Notes: generated from the sequence alone by a model not told the origin. Positions 32,177 to 44,911 are shown, numbered from the stretch's first letter. The stretch is 64,000 bases of DNA from Podarcis raffonei (GCF_027172205.1 NC_070604.1:20369523-20433522); one strand, 5' to 3'. Numbers and translations are program-made.

Positions 32177-34890
32177 CTGAGAGATGAGCGGTCATCTTTC
32201 TTCAAAAGATCACACTGAATTTTTTGTTTTGTTTTGTTAAACAGATATTACTCTTCTAAAAGGGAAGAAAAATAAAGTAAATCAAAAATCCCCACCTTAT
32301 CACATTAAGCTCCCCCTTTCTTAAAAGCACACTTGTAATTTGATTAAGTAAATAATAGTGATTAAATAAATAACGCGAGAATTTACTGGCTGGAGGAACA
32401 CAAGGCTACTACAGGTATGGATATTTGCTCAGTACAGGCACAACCCACAATTTGTGTGGAAAGGAAAGCAGCATACTCACTCGCTAATAACAGCGATATG
32501 TGACCAAAAGAAGGAGGCAAATGCTGGATCAAACAGCAACTACACCACTATAAATGGTAAATGCAGAATGGCCCCATGTGGCTGGCCTTCTGGAGTTCCC
32601 TTTTAGCTGTGGCCATTAGAACTGAAGTATCATTTCACCTCATGGACTTAAATCCTCTTTGAAACCCATTTAAGCCAGTGGGCTATGTCGCCATATCTTG
32701 TGGCAGCAAATTCTGTACATTTATTGTAATTTAACAGCAGTTCTGAATCTATGGCAAACTGGTTTAACAGGGTGACCACCACTTTCTAGGTTTAAAAGAG
32801 AGGGAGAATAGTATTTTCTCTACCTACTTCATCAAAATCATGCCTAATGTACTAAGACTCTATTCATGATCATCTATTTGTTGCCTTTTAAGAAAAAGAG
32901 CCCCAAGCACTTAGGCTTTCCTCTTATGAAAGAAATTCTAACATTTGCTCATTGGGTTTTCCTTTTTCTGCACTGTTTCCACCTCAGTTATATTTAATTT
33001 AAGTGTGCCCAGCATTCCACAATTTGGCAACTCAATAGATATATATAAATCTTCCATGCTGGCAGTTTTATTTCTAATCCTTTCATAATGATCCCAGGTA
33101 TGGAATTTCCCTTTTTCACAGCTTTCTTACATCCCGTCAGCGTACATATTAAGTTGGGAATCGTTCCCCCTAATGAGTGTTACATACTTACTTGCACTGA
33201 ATCTTGTTTGCTGTTTTGTTGCCCAATTATTCAGTTTGGAGAAATTATGTTGGAGCTCTTTCCTTGAGTATTCACCTGAACAATCAAGTGTCATCTGCAA
33301 ATTGGCTACCTCACTGTTCACTCTTTACCCCCAACTCATTAATGGATGTTAAATAAAAACACTGGTCCACATCCACAATACAGATCCTTGTACAGTTCAT
33401 TGCCTACTTGCCTCCATTTTGAAACAAGTTTATTCCTTCCATCTGCTTTTTGTTTAGCCAATTACTGAACTAAAAAGGACCGTCCCTATTTACCACGTTT
33501 GCTAGGTTTAGCCTGCAACCCAACCCTACTTACCTGGGAGTAAGCGCCTCAGAATTCAATAGGACTTACTTCTGAGAAGATATTATTACTATTGCAGAGT
33601 TACTCATGAGTCTTTTGTCAGTATCTTTTTTCGAGGTCCAAGTGTTTATATACTTGGACATCCTCCTGACCAAGTGGGACTGCTGAAAGGTTGCAATTTC
33701 TTTTTTGTAAAAACAGTTAAAAGATTACTTTTCTTCAGTTATTAATATAAAACCATGCTGATTTTTGTTTTTAATTACAAGGTTGCAAATAAGATGTGAT
33801 TAATTGTGCTACCGTAATTATTTCAATGCAGAGCAATGGCAGTTCAGTTGTAAAAGCTAGTGCTATATATTCTAATAACTATATGCTAATCAATTACAGG
33901 CAAAATAGCCAAGTTGTGTCGTCTTGGCACACCAGCAAAAATGGGAACAAAATAGTTAAATTATACTGAATTGAAACTTTTCACAGTTCACTGGAAAACA
34001 TGAAATATGGACATTCCTGTGGATAATTTTAAATAATTCAGTCCAAAATATCTTTGCCATGTCAAGAGAAATGAATAAAAATCAATTAGTCTTACTCTAT
34101 TAGTAGTTTTGGTCCACGACAGCCGTAAATAATCTGCACTGTGAAGAGACTACTAGTGTTTCAAAAGGATTGGTGGACAATCCCCGATAAGCAGGTTACA
34201 CAACTGGTAGACAATCATTAGACTTTATTGATTCTGTAAGGGATCTATGTAAACGCCCACCCCCTTCCTCAAACAAACATACAAAAAGAATGTGCAGTCT
34301 CTTTATGAATCTAAAATATATATTTTTCTTAAGCAGCGTATTTTAAATTAACCTCGCAAATTGCACGAAGCATGGTGTTTGTGACACATTTTCAACTCAT
34401 ATTTTCTACCATGATCCTGGCCTTCACAAACTTTGCTCCTGGAACCATGCCTGGAATGGAAGGTCTCTTTTGCAGTATTAGCAGCACAAGAGCCAGAGGA
34501 TGATCATTCTCATGTAGTGTGGACTTACCTTGGCAGAAAGCCTGTAGTAATACTGTGTGAGTGTATATATGCACATCATATCCCATCTGCTGAAACAGGA
34601 GGCAGGGGTGGTTTTTCTCCTAATAGCAAATTGACAGCCTGAGAAGCTGATCAGTTGCCAGGGCCCTAAGACCATCAGCACTGCAAATGGTTCCCCTCAT
34701 GCTCTCATTCTGTTTGCAGCGAGCAATCCCTCTTGATTTGCTGCGCTCTTCCTTATTTCTTCCAAGATTTGTCCAAGGTTCTTTGAATTTATTAATGCTA
34801 TATTATATATATTTTTATTTATTCCGAGTTTGCCTCTAAAGTGGACAGCTTTTTTAAAAAAAAGACTGGGGCAGGGGGGGAGAGACTTAC
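32177..34890. other. ALLC intron 1, no feature recognised
   Basis: 2.7 kb of AT-rich intron with no exon, RNA gene or clear repeat that I can name. Confidence 0.4.
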
Positions 34891-34903
34891 GTTTTACTGA
34901 CAT
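34891..34903 (-). CDS. ALLC: ALLC exon 1 coding part (start codon)
   Basis: Only 13 coding bases: ATG TCA GTA AAA C, directly followed by gtaagtct. The one-base overhang (C) joins exon 2 to give MSVKQKKG, which aligns in length and character with the mammalian N-terminus (M..KPKEG-like). The call rests on the good donor, exact phase and spacing, not on a long match, so another start is possible. Confidence 0.55.
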
Positions 34904-36430
34904 AAAACCAAAAATTGTCCAGGAGCTATGAAAAGAGAAGTCTTCATACCTCTATTTTCTCTTCTCTATTCACATGTGCCTATAAAATTTAATTGCATGT
35001 TTAAAAAAATCCGGAAATAAATAAAATGAAAAATTTAACACAAACAAAATTCCATCAGAAGCTAGCTAAGAGCCATTAAAGGTAAAATCCAACCACTTGA
35101 TGAAATACGAAATATTAAGTCAATTATATCCTCCACTGCCTGTTTTAAATGAAAAATGGCTAAACTAAACAGCTTATCGTATTGCATTTCTTTTTCATTC
35201 CTCTTTTCAAGGCAACACCTATGCATAATAATGGGCTTATTTAATTCTGCTCCTTCCTGCTGAGTGTTTGTCTTTAATTCATCCTTATTTTTATGGCATC
35301 CTCCTCAGTAATAAGCCATGCATAGGTACTCTCTATCGTGCGCCAACAGATCTCCTGAACTGCCGTAACGGGTACAAATGGGCTCCTAAATCTATTTTAT
35401 ATTATATTAAAACTAATTTCCAAATATTAGTTTAGTGTTAACTATGATTTTTTTGGAGGTGACTCTTGGCTTTACTTCAGTTCTTTAAACCTGCCAAAGG
35501 TCTTCCAGAACTGTTTTAGGGTGATATCTTGCAAAGGAGTCAGTGTGGCGAATCCAGAGACGAATAAGCTCTCACGAAAAAGGGCTTTCCTGACTCCCTC
35601 TGCCCATTATATCCACTGCCACTTGAATGGTGTGGAATGAGGTGGAGCAGGGCCCTATGCTGAACGAATTCAGAGGGACCAGGCTTGCGCAAGTGGAAGT
35701 GCTTTTCTGCCGACACAGGACATCTCAGGATCCAAGCCCGTTACCTGAATTTGGTTTCTTCTACCTACCACCAGTTCTGTCTCTGCCATCAATTTTGTGC
35801 TGTGTCTCCTGGAGCAAACAGCAGACATTTTTTATTTACTCTGGCAGCTTGAGTAATTCATTGGTTTCTTTGGATTGATGTGAATGACAGCTGATTCACT
35901 TTTTTTTTATTGGGCATATATATAATATATGCCATATATTGGGCATTTATATTGCATATATATAAAAAAACAGTGTTTAAGAAATGTTGTTGCATAATTA
36001 ATTTTAAAAGAGCTCTTCACCCTTACAGTAACATTGGAAAAGAAATCAGAATTTTTGCTGCTTCCGCTCCTGAATATTATGTGCCTCAGCCTGCATTTTA
36101 GAGGCTCCCTCACTCATTTAAATCTAGTAATCTTTGGAGCTTGCAAAGCACCATGCAGAGCACTGTATGAAAACAGATCACACGACATCACTGTGACGTC
36201 AGGAGGGGTGGGCCTCACTCACCGGTCAAACCTGGCCTACGGTGGCTGGGGAAAATAAGGATGCAGTCTGCCTGCCTCATCCAATTCTTCACTCCTGGTA
36301 AAGATGGCCCCTACAAAACAATGCAGAGGCTAGGATGTGAAGAAAGTCCTGTTTCAGGTCCAAAATCAGTTGGGGCTGAAGAGAGAAATATTGTTTTTGA
36401 GGAGAGGGACTGGTATGCAGACCTCTAGAC
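34904..36430. other. Upstream of ALLC, no feature recognised
   Basis: Holds the presumed ALLC 5' UTR/promoter, but there is no CpG-rich block and no clear repeat. AT-rich runs lie near 35915-35975. Confidence 0.35.
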
Positions 36431-36596
36431 CAGTGGTTCCCAATTAGCTAAGTGCTGCAAACCCCCTGTTTTTCAAAAGCCGAGCCATGGACCCCCTAGT
36501 TTTTTAAAAAAATGATCTTTTTGGTAGTCTTTGCTACGTGAATGGTGCCACGGACCCCCTGGGTGGGTTACGATGACTACCAGTTGGGAACCCCTG
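36431..36596. mobile_element. hAT MITE ('cagtggttcccaa' family)
   Basis: Left end cagtggttcccaattagcta, right end gactaccagttgggaacccctg. Flanking 8-bp near-duplications are ctctagac (36423-36430) and ttctagat (36597-36604). Interior repeats 'ggaccccct'. Confidence 0.75.
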
Positions 36597-36951
36597 TTCT
36601 AGATGATCCATTGCCTTGCAAGTTCATGAGGACCAGAAACTACTGCTGATTTAAGAATTTCAATGCACACTTACATTGCTGCTAGAAATGCTTGTTTGAC
36701 AACAGGCATGAACTGGCCCTAACTCGTAACTTGAAGGTTTCTTCTGCCATTTAGAGCTTGGATTATAACAGTTCCAGGTCTGTTTCTGGATTCAGACATA
36801 AATGTGTCTGCCTGCGCCGTTATTGTTGATGTGTTAGTTATTTAAGTATACCTACCATCTTACTTACTTTCCTTTTGAAAGTTGCTGCTTAGTTGCACCA
36901 CATATCTGGGACTGCAGCATGTTCAAAAGAGATGGGGTATATGTGTGTGTA

Positions 36952-37313
36952 GGGACGCGGGTGGCACTGTGGGTAAATCCTCAGCGCCTAGGGCTTGCCA
37001 ATCGCATGGTCGGCGGTTCGAATCCCCGCGCCGGGGTGAGCTCCCATCTGCGGTCCCAGCTCCTGCCCACCTAGCAGTTCGAAAGCACCCCTAAAATGCA
37101 AGTAGATAAATAGGTACCGCTTTCTAGCGGGAAGGTAAACAGCGTTTCCGTGTGCTGCGCTGGTGCTGGCTCGCCAGAGCAGCGGCATCACACTGGCCAC
37201 GTGACCCGGAAGTGTCTCCGGACAGTGCTGGCCCCCAGCCTCTTAAGTGAGATGGACGTACAACCCTAGAGTCGGACACGACTGGCCCGTACGGGCAGGG
37301 GTACCTTTACCTT
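36952..37313 (+). mobile_element. tRNA-derived squamate SINE (copy 4)
   Basis: Head gggacgcgggtggcactgtg, cggttcgaatccccgcgccg, tail gggtacctttaccttta. Perfect 14-bp target duplications tatatgtgtgtgta lie at 36938-36951 and 37314-37327. Confidence 0.92.
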
Positions 37314-37469
37314 TATATGTGTGTGTACACATTTGCAGGAGAGCAGAGAACAGTTAGGACACTTATTAATCCAGGCAGTCGAAATCTTGCCATTTGCTTA
37401 GAACAAATAATTTAGCTTTCCAAATAATGTGTGCGTTTCTGCATTTGAAACAGACTAGTGTTTTCCTCC

Positions 37470-37877
37470 CGCTGGACCATAAAGAAGGCTGATCTCCGAA
37501 GAATTGATGCTTTTGAATTATGGCGCTGGAGGAGACTCTTGAGAGTCCCATGGACTGCAAGAAGATCAAACCTATCCATTCTGAAGGAAATCAGCCCTGA
37601 GTGCTCACTGGAAGGACAGATCATGAAGCTGAGGCTCCAATACTTTGGCCACCTCATGAGAAGAGAAGACTCCCTGGAAAAGACCCTGAAGTTGGGAAAG
37701 ATGGAGGGCACAAGGAGAAGGGGACGACAGAGGACGAGATGGTTGGACAGTGTTCTCGAAGCTACCAACATGAGTTTGACCAAACTGCAGGAGGCAGTGG
37801 AAGACAGGAGTGCCTGGCGTGCTCTGGTCCATGGGGTCACGAAGAGTCGGACACAACTAAACGACTAAACAACAACA
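37470..37877 (+). mobile_element. BovB (RTE) LINE 3' end with target duplication
   Basis: One frame reads WTIKKADLRRIDAFELWRWR, then LLRVPWTARRSNLSILKEIS, HLMRREDSLEKTL and KSRTQLND, the end of BovB ORF2. It ends acgactaaacaacaaca. The 13-bp flanks agtgttttcctcc are identical (37457-37469 and 37878-37890), so the 5'-truncated insertion is directly delimited. Confidence 0.95.
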
Positions 37878-37890
37878 AGTGTTTTCCTCC

Positions 37891-37926
37891 TCAACACACA
37901 CACACACACACACACACACAAATATA
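37891..37926. repeat. (CA)n microsatellite
   Basis: CA run immediately after the BovB target duplication, within tcaacacacac...acacaaatat. Confidence 0.9.
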
Positions 37927-38438
37927 TACTGGCCAGAGAGACAGCATATGCATTAGCAGCCAGTCCAGGAAAAACAGTGACACAAGGCTAACACCACATT
38001 TCAAATCGGTGTTCCGGCTGCCTTGCCTGCAAAATAGCAAACTCAAAGCAACTGCTTCCAGTACGGCACTAGAGGGCAGCGTGGTAACGCAGAGATGATT
38101 AAACTGCAGGCTGGACAAAGATGATTAAGTCAGGGCTGGCACTGCTGACATGTTTGTAGCATATAAGACAGATGTGTCGTGACAACATTATAGTCTCTAT
38201 GGGGGCGGGAGCAGTTACCTGCCAACACACAGGGACACATAGGACTGGTGTGCTGGGAAGATGCAATTGGCTACAGAGACCTGGTGTGTGTCCACCATCA
38301 TGTATCCACATCTCGCTTTGAAACACGCTGGTGTGCATTGCACAGGCATGTTAGAAAACCCTCTGCCATATAACTTCTGAAGGGACTTTTTTTCAGTAAT
38401 GCATTATCTCTTGGAATGTTATCAAAGCTTTTCTAGAC

Positions 38439-39259
38439 CAGAGGTTCTCAAAAGCGTGTGGCAAGCTGCTCTGGTGTGGCAAGAGAGGGTGGCAAACCTT
38501 CGGAGCAATCAAAGAAACATTTAAACATTTCAGTGTAGTGTAGTATAGTGTAGTGTAGTGTAGTACAGTGGTACCTCAGGTTACATACGCTTCAGGTTAC
38601 AGACTCCGCTAACCTAGAAATAGTGCTTCAAGTTAAGAACTTTGCTTCAGGATGAGAACAGAAATCGTGCTCCGGCGGCGCAGCAGCAGCGGGAGGCCCC
38701 ATTAGCTAAAGTGGTGCTTCAGGTTAAGAACAGTTTCAGGTTAAGTACGGACCTCCGGAACGAATTAAGTACTTAACCTGAGGTACCACTGTATCAAAAT
38801 AATTTTGAAAAATGGATAGATATCTTTTCAAAATATCTTTTCTGGCAGATATGAAAGATCAGAAAAAGAAAGGCTTCTTTGTGTTTAAGAAGAGCTGAGA
38901 CCTAATATAAATTAGATCACCCAGCAAAATCAAGTTCAAATCTCTCATTGATCTTATATACATTCTTAAGGTATGCATGTAAGAGGCCAGTCAGATGGGT
39001 GGGGTACAAATGTTGTTGTTGGCTGTTGTTGTTGTTGTATTGGGGGTGATTTCTTATGTTACTGCATTGTTTTAAACTTTCTGGGTGTCCCATGATTATA
39101 TTACAAAGTAGTTGTGCTCTACATTATAAATCAAGTGACTGCTAGGAGTTGTTTCTTTTTGTTTTCCAATGTGCTTCTTATCAATTAAAAACTTGGTGTG
39201 GCATGAGCAAATGTTTATTCTGAAAGCGTGGCCCAGAGAAAAAAGTTTGAGAACTGCTG
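38439..39259. mobile_element. hAT-like element carrying a TA-MITE
   Basis: Left cagaggttctcaaaagcgtg and right gtttgagaactgctg are inverted ends. The body includes repeated 'gtgtggcaag' and 'ggtgtggcatgagcaa'-type sequence. A short tagtg array precedes the inserted MITE at 38566. The 8-bp flanks do not match cleanly. Confidence 0.6.
38566..38791. mobile_element. TA-flanked MITE (copy 5)
   Basis: cagtggtacctcaggttaca ... acctgaggtaccactg with TA on either side; lies inside the older hAT-like element. Confidence 0.9.
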
Positions 39260-40259
39260 GTCTACTAGACAAGCACATTTCAGACATGGCAACCTATGCA
39301 CAGTGATGAACACTGCACCTCTCTAGAGGGTTGGGGTGCAACACAGGGGTGTTGAAACACCCAAAATTGGCAGGGTGGGTGAGTCCGCAGATAACTTCCT
39401 GGAAGAAGTGAGAACTTCCTCCCACTAATTTCTTCAGTTTAACTTTATCTGAGGTCCCAAGGTATGGTACCTGCATATCTGCAGCCAATTTACATCTTAA
39501 CGGAGAAAAACACTCTATGTAGAGTCAAACAAATTACCGTTACTTTTTTCTTTCCTTAAATTCTTTTAAAATTCTAGGGTTGTAATTAAACTGTAGGGAT
39601 TCCACCTCTTTGGGGAAGCTGGTAGAAACAAGTGAAAAGAAATTAAGCTCAGAGGAAACAGAAGTTGGGATAAAATTTATTTATTTATTTCCCCTAAACG
39701 CAAAACGATACACAATAATTTCAAATGCTTGCCATACTTTTATTTTTGAGAGCAAAATTGCTACAAAAAATCCTTTATCAATCCAGTCGCTATAAATTAG
39801 TTACGTACTTGCATTTGTGTGCTACCAGGAAGCTTATCGTTAGATTAAACATAAATATTGAAGAACGCAACAGAAAACGTATACCCTCAAAGCTTTAAAT
39901 GTTGGGAACTAAATCAGTGGGTCAGTATCAAGTTACAGATAATCCACTCTGTTTTTGTCATAGTCTCTGGGATGTTACAGCGTCAGGAAACCTATTATAC
40001 ACCCAACCCTGTTGTTTTTGCTTACATAGAAATCCCACTGAATCAACATTGGCAAGATTAGATTTGCAGTTTGATCCCCTGTGTATTGCCTTAGAAGGAA
40101 CTCCTGCTTTCTTCAACAGAATACACTACCAACTATGCACAAGACTGCAGTTATTCCAAGTTATCACATGGGCCAGTATTCACTATTTTATGCATGCCCC
40201 CATGTTCATTTTTGTATCCAAGTTATTTCTAATGAGCAAAGCAGCAGAGAGCTTTAAAG
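39260..40259. other. Intergenic, no feature recognised
   Basis: AT-rich intergenic DNA between COLEC11 and ALLC; no gene or clear repeat seen. Confidence 0.4.
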
Positions 40260-40384
40260 CAGGGATGGCGAACTTCTGGCCCTCCAAAATGGTGTTGGGC
40301 TGCAAGTCCCATCATTCCTGCTGGCAGGGAGTGATGGGAGTGAAATCCAACAGTGTCTGGATGGGGAAAGGTTATTTACCCCTA
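40260..40384. mobile_element. Degraded fold-back hAT MITE
   Basis: cagggatggcgaacttctggccctccaaaatggtg ... cagtgtctggatggggaaaggttatttacccct; family resemblance to the copies at 7.0 and 8.1 kb, no clear duplication. Confidence 0.55.
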
Positions 40385-40702
40385 CTTGAAATGCTACAAA
40401 CCTCAATGAGAAAGGGGAAAGGGCTTGAATCATAAGTGACTTAGTGATGGATGGTCCGCTAGCGAATTCTGGAATAGCTCTGTGCTGCACAGAAGTTACA
40501 ACATCCCAACAACAGATTTGGGAAAGCACTCTACTACCAGCATAGCAATGCAAGTCTAATGCAGAAATGAACTAGTCATAACAAATAGCCACATTTTTTA
40601 TATCTATTAAATAAGTGAATGCAGTTGTTTATGCATAGGCAGGATTGGAAATATAGATTTGTTAAGTGAACTGCTGTCCTATGCTTCTGTAAAGTTTTAA
40701 AC

Positions 40703-40838
40703 CAGGCATCCCCAACCTGTGGCCCTCCAGATGTTTTGGCTTACAATTCCCATGATCCCTAGCTAACAGGACCAGTGGTCAGGGGTGATGGGAATTGTAG
40801 TCCAAAACATCTGGAGTGCCAAAGGTTGGTGGTGCCTG
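40703..40838. mobile_element. Fold-back hAT MITE (copy D)
   Basis: caggcatccccaacctgtgg ... ggttggtggtgcctg, flanked by perfect 8-bp duplications ttttaaac (40695-40702 and 40839-40846). Confidence 0.9.
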
Positions 40839-42902
40839 TTTTAAACCAATGACTATCTCTGTGGGGAACAACAGCATAAATCTTGTTCCTAAAGTCAAAA
40901 AGAGATGGTGAACCAATTTTAACTCTTGTTCATGTGCTGGACTCAGTCTTGTAGTTCACCCATTATTAATGAACTTCTCAGTTTAATTCCAACGCCAGCA
41001 ATCTTGAGAAGCCAGCTGAATTAATACCCACTGCTTGAGTGCTGGGATTTGTATCTGGCTTCAGGTGGATTTGTTTGTGCAGATGAACTGGGAAATAAAA
41101 TGCAAATTTAATTTTAACTTCAACTGTTTCATGTGCTACCTCCCTTGATTTGCAACCAGGCTAGAAGAAATTCAATTGGATTGACTCTATCATGGGATTA
41201 AGGCCTCAGTAATAATAATTAAAACTATAGAACTTCATGAAGGGCCAAACGTCAGGTGCAACCAGCTGCATCCTATGTTGTAAATGGATAACATTCATTA
41301 AGTCTGTAGAGTCAACTTACTCCCACAAAATCTTAGCATTCATTTAGCTATGTGCCTACAGTGACAAACGGAAGGATGGGCAAATGAATTTTAAAGCATC
41401 TTTCAGAATATGAATAACTTAAAAGTTTTCGTGAGTTGCATGACAACTTACAAAGACCTGCTTGGATAATTATTATTATTTTTAAGAAAACAGTAATAGC
41501 ATGCAAATATCAAAACACAATCATGGCAGCTATCTAGGGTGCAGTTCTGTGCAAAATGTACTCCTGATTTAATGGAACAACCTGATTCATGTGTAATTCA
41601 GAGTAGCATTATGGCTACTGAGATTGCTTTAAACTGCAACAGGCTGGGACTTGATTAACTTTGCTAAATTATTCTGGCCATCAAGCCACAATGCTCAGAT
41701 CCACTCTGTGCCAAAGGGTACATAAGGAAAATGTAATATTCATGTTTTCTGTAAATAATTTTGCAATACTCAATTTATAATCTATTAAACACTGCCTAAA
41801 GAGTTGAACTGGTTTACATCAGTGCTGTATTCCCACTTTAGCAACTGTGTAATGGAAGAGCTAAGGAACTAGTTCATTAGGATTCAGAAAGTGATAAAAG
41901 ATAAAGTTTACATTTTATCATTATGAACCAGCACAGGACTTAATGTGAGCAGTAGAAGGGTAGGCTTTTTAAAAGATAGAAATGGTGGCTATAGGTCTTC
42001 AAAAATAGCTTCCTAAAATCTACATTTATACCTTCCACTTTCGTTGTAGATCTCCATTAATCTCAACAAGCGATTTGATGGATATTTTCTGCCCAGAGAT
42101 CTTGCACAGAACTGAGTTTAAGCCCAACAATTTCAAGCGGTTTACCTATACTTAATTCTGTGTTGGATTACAGCCATATTTCTTTAAACCATGTCTCGGT
42201 TAACTCTGCTCTTCCCTTCTGAAGGGTGAATATTGATATTTGAAATACCTAGATTATATTTACAGCTGTACAATACTAATATAATATACTTCTAAAAATA
42301 CCACTATAATACTTTATCAACAAAAGTAACTAGGGTAGGTCGTGGAGTTGATTGACACCAGCACCCTGTGTTATAGATCTCAATGTTGAAGTTTGTCCTT
42401 CATTAATTCCTGTGTCCTATTCTTAACATATTTCATGTTCACGTGTGCCTACTACTATCCAGGATGATGTACTGTTCTTTAATCTGTTAGGAAGATTTCC
42501 TGTGGCAGCCCAGTTAAAATGAATGAGTCTCATCATTTCAGTGAAAGGTTGTGCTTGGAGGCATTCTTCATTGCATGGTATAGAAGTGGGCACGCCCCTA
42601 TTCCTTCCACAAGGTAGCTATCCTTATGGCTAAAACAAGCAAACTATATTGGAATTCCTTTTTTGTGGAAGAAAAGGAAGCATGTGCTGTGAATTTCCAC
42701 TTCATACATGAGGTCACCTGCATGACAGAAGGGAGGGAGCACTGCAAAGATAATACTGTACATGAAACAGGGCTTAAAAGAAAAAGAAAGAAAAAGCTGT
42801 GCTGAATATGAGTGAAGAAAACCCTTGCTAAGAATACACACACACACACACAAATGGAATGGGAAGCTTGACATATGCCATGGCTTAATCTTGGAATGTG
42901 TA

Positions 42903-42906
<4 letters not shown>
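40839..42906. other. COLEC11 3' intergenic, no feature recognised
   Basis: AT-rich DNA with no gene or named repeat that I can support. Confidence 0.4.
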
Positions 42907-42958
<52 letters not shown>

Positions 42959-42968
42959 TCTCTCTCTC
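42907..42968. repeat. (CT)n microsatellite
   Basis: About 60 bp of CT repeats with one 'ca' interruption, followed by a short (CA)n. Confidence 0.95.
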
Positions 42969-42982
42969 ACACACACAGAGAG

Positions 42983-43079
42983 ATTTTTATGTGTTTAGTT
43001 CAGGTTATGTGGATCTCCATCCTGCAAAAAATCCTCATATCTGATCTCTCACTCACTCACTCACTCTCTCGCGCGCTCT

Positions 43080-43131
<52 letters not shown>

Positions 43132-43205
43132 GAGAGAGAGAGATCAGATATGAGGATTTTTTGCAGGATGGAGATCCACATAACCTGAACTAAACACATA
43201 AAAAT
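42983..43205. repeat. 68-bp perfect inverted repeat with microsatellite loop
   Basis: Arm 42983-43050 (atttttatgtgtttagttca ... ctgatctctc) is the exact reverse complement of 43138-43205. I checked all 68 positions in blocks of ten. The 87-bp loop (43051-43137) is (ACTC)n, a CG-containing CT tract, (CT)n and (CA)n. The arms match no repeat family I know. Confidence 0.95.
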
Positions 43206-43449
43206 GTCGTGTTGCTTTTTTTTTTTTTTTTTTGGGGTGATAGAAGAACTTTGTAACACTGGCAGAGGTGAGGGTGTTCTGGGATATTTGTCCAGACTAA
43301 TATGAAGCTTGTTGAAAGATTAGCACCTCATCAACAAGGTACTAACTTTCAAATAAAAGGCTGATTTGCACATACTGCTAAACCATGATTTGTTTAGCCT
43401 ATATAAATTTGTTTGAACGGGTGAACCCAACCCAGCAAACAAACCCTGG

Positions 43450-43455
43450 TTTATT
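43450..43455 (-). terminator. Candidate COLEC11 polyadenylation signal
   Basis: The reverse strand shows AATAAA about 400 bp after the COLEC11 stop codon, a plausible 3' UTR length. No other support. Confidence 0.3.
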
Positions 43456-43854
43456 TTCTGCCAGCAAACATGATATGCTTGTGAACCCATGACTCATTTT
43501 AACTATGGTTTGCTTTATGTGAAAGCTTTGCTTAAGCATGGCTTGCTTGGGCACCCCACCCCAAATGCTCATCAGGCTACAAATCCCAAGGCAGGAGTGG
43601 CTGGGAAACAAGCCAAGCTTTGGAGAAACAAAAGAAACTGAGACAACCCATGGCTTATTAAATAAATCATGGTTAAAACCAACCATAGCTTAGTGTTATG
43701 TGCAAACACACACACACAAAACACACCCATAAACAGATAGCAGTTCAGGATTTGTGGACTGCACCAGCTTATAAAAAAACCGATACTAAAAACACAGCCT
43801 AACCTGCACACAAAGCTTGATTCAAAAATTGAGCTGGGGGCAGGAATCATATTT

Positions 43855-44246
43855 CTACACATTTTCTTTGTCGAATTCACAAACAAAATTCATTGTAATA
43901 TGACAGGCGACATCATTCCATCCCCCAGAGGCTATCATTTCTACACAGTCCTCCTCATCATAAGCATTATTTGGCTCTCCGTTGCTCCATTTGTTGAAGG
44001 TCTGCATTGGGGACCGGTCGGAGTAAACAAAATGGCCCTCTTTCTCTAGGTCGTTAATGCCAATGAAAACTCGGCTGAGGCCAGCTTGATTGATGTAAGC
44101 AGCAATTAGGCTATTGGTGTTTTCATCCTTGGGCATGCTCAGCGTTCCTCCCCTTCCTTGGCAGTAGAGCTGGGCGTCCATGTACCTCTTCTCTTCTTTC
44201 ACCAGCAAGTAAGTCTTATTATCTGTCTCACGCACACCAGCAACAG
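43855..44246 (-). CDS. COLEC11: COLEC11 exon 6 (C-type lectin domain)
   Basis: Exon from ctcccccgcag| to the TAG stop. Motifs: [95 protein letters not shown] and WND form the mannose/fucose-type Ca2+ site; the four CTLD cysteines are CQG, CVE, CHI and CEF. Much of it is identical to mammalian CL-11, indicating strong constraint. Confidence 0.98.
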
Positions 44247-44383
44247 CTGCGGGGGAGGGCAGTGCTGAAAAGTGAGCACTCGCATTTCTATAAACCAACT
44301 TAATGCATAGCACAATCAACCAGTGATTAAGCAAGCAAGATTGCCCCACATGCAAGGGAGAATGTTCGTCTGGACACTCTTAC

Positions 44384-44479
44384 CTTTTTTAATGAACTTC
44401 AACTCAGTCATCAGCAAGGTCACTTGGTTATCCATTTTACCAATGGCTGTTCGTAGCTGGCCACATTCACAAGGAATGC
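44384..44479 (-). CDS. COLEC11: COLEC11 exon 5 (neck helix)
   Basis: A 96-bp exon between ttttctgcag| and |gtaagagtg. It encodes [20 protein letters not shown] then [34 protein letters not shown] is the trimerising neck of CL-11. Confidence 0.96.
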
Positions 44480-44563
44480 CTGCAGAAAATCCGTGTGCAA
44501 GTTACATATGGGCATTTGCACAAAACGTCTCGCACTGTTTGCTGGTCACCCAAAATAGTGCAT

Positions 44564-44911
44564 AAAGGTAAAGTGACCCCTGACCATTAGGTCCAGTCAT
44601 GACCGACTCTGTGGTTGTGGTGCTCATCTCGCTTTATTGGCTGAGGGAGCCAGCGTACAGCCTCCGGGTCATGTGGCCAGCATGACTAAGCCACTTCTGG
44701 CAAACCAGAGCAGCGCACGGAAATGCCGTTTACCTTCCCGCCAGAGAGGTACCTATTTATCTACTTGCACTGGCATGCTTTTGAACTGCTAGGTTGGCAG
44801 GAGCAGGGACCGAGCAACGGGAGCTCACCCCATCGTGGGGATTCGAACTGCCGACCTTGTGATTGGCAAGTCCTAGGCTCTGTTGTTTAACCCACAGCAC
44901 CACCCGCGTCC
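44564..44911 (-). mobile_element. tRNA-derived squamate SINE (copy 5)
   Basis: Reverse strand: gggacgcgggtggtgctgtg head, tcgaatccccacgatggggt, ending ttacctttatg. Perfect 13-bp duplications caaaatagtgcat at 44551-44563 and 44912-44924. Sits in COLEC11 intron 4. Confidence 0.92.

Noticed and set aside
37458-37868. Open frame with conserved-looking protein (RRIDAFELW...)
   Set aside because: It is BovB ORF2 C-terminus inside a delimited insertion with target duplications, not a host gene.
39899-40435. 178-codon plus-strand frame
   Set aside because: No recognisable domain, runs into a hAT MITE, and has no splice or promoter support.
42598-43259. Arg/Glu- and Ser/Leu-repeat frames
   Set aside because: Translations of CT/GA microsatellites; the DNA palindrome, not a protein, is the real feature.
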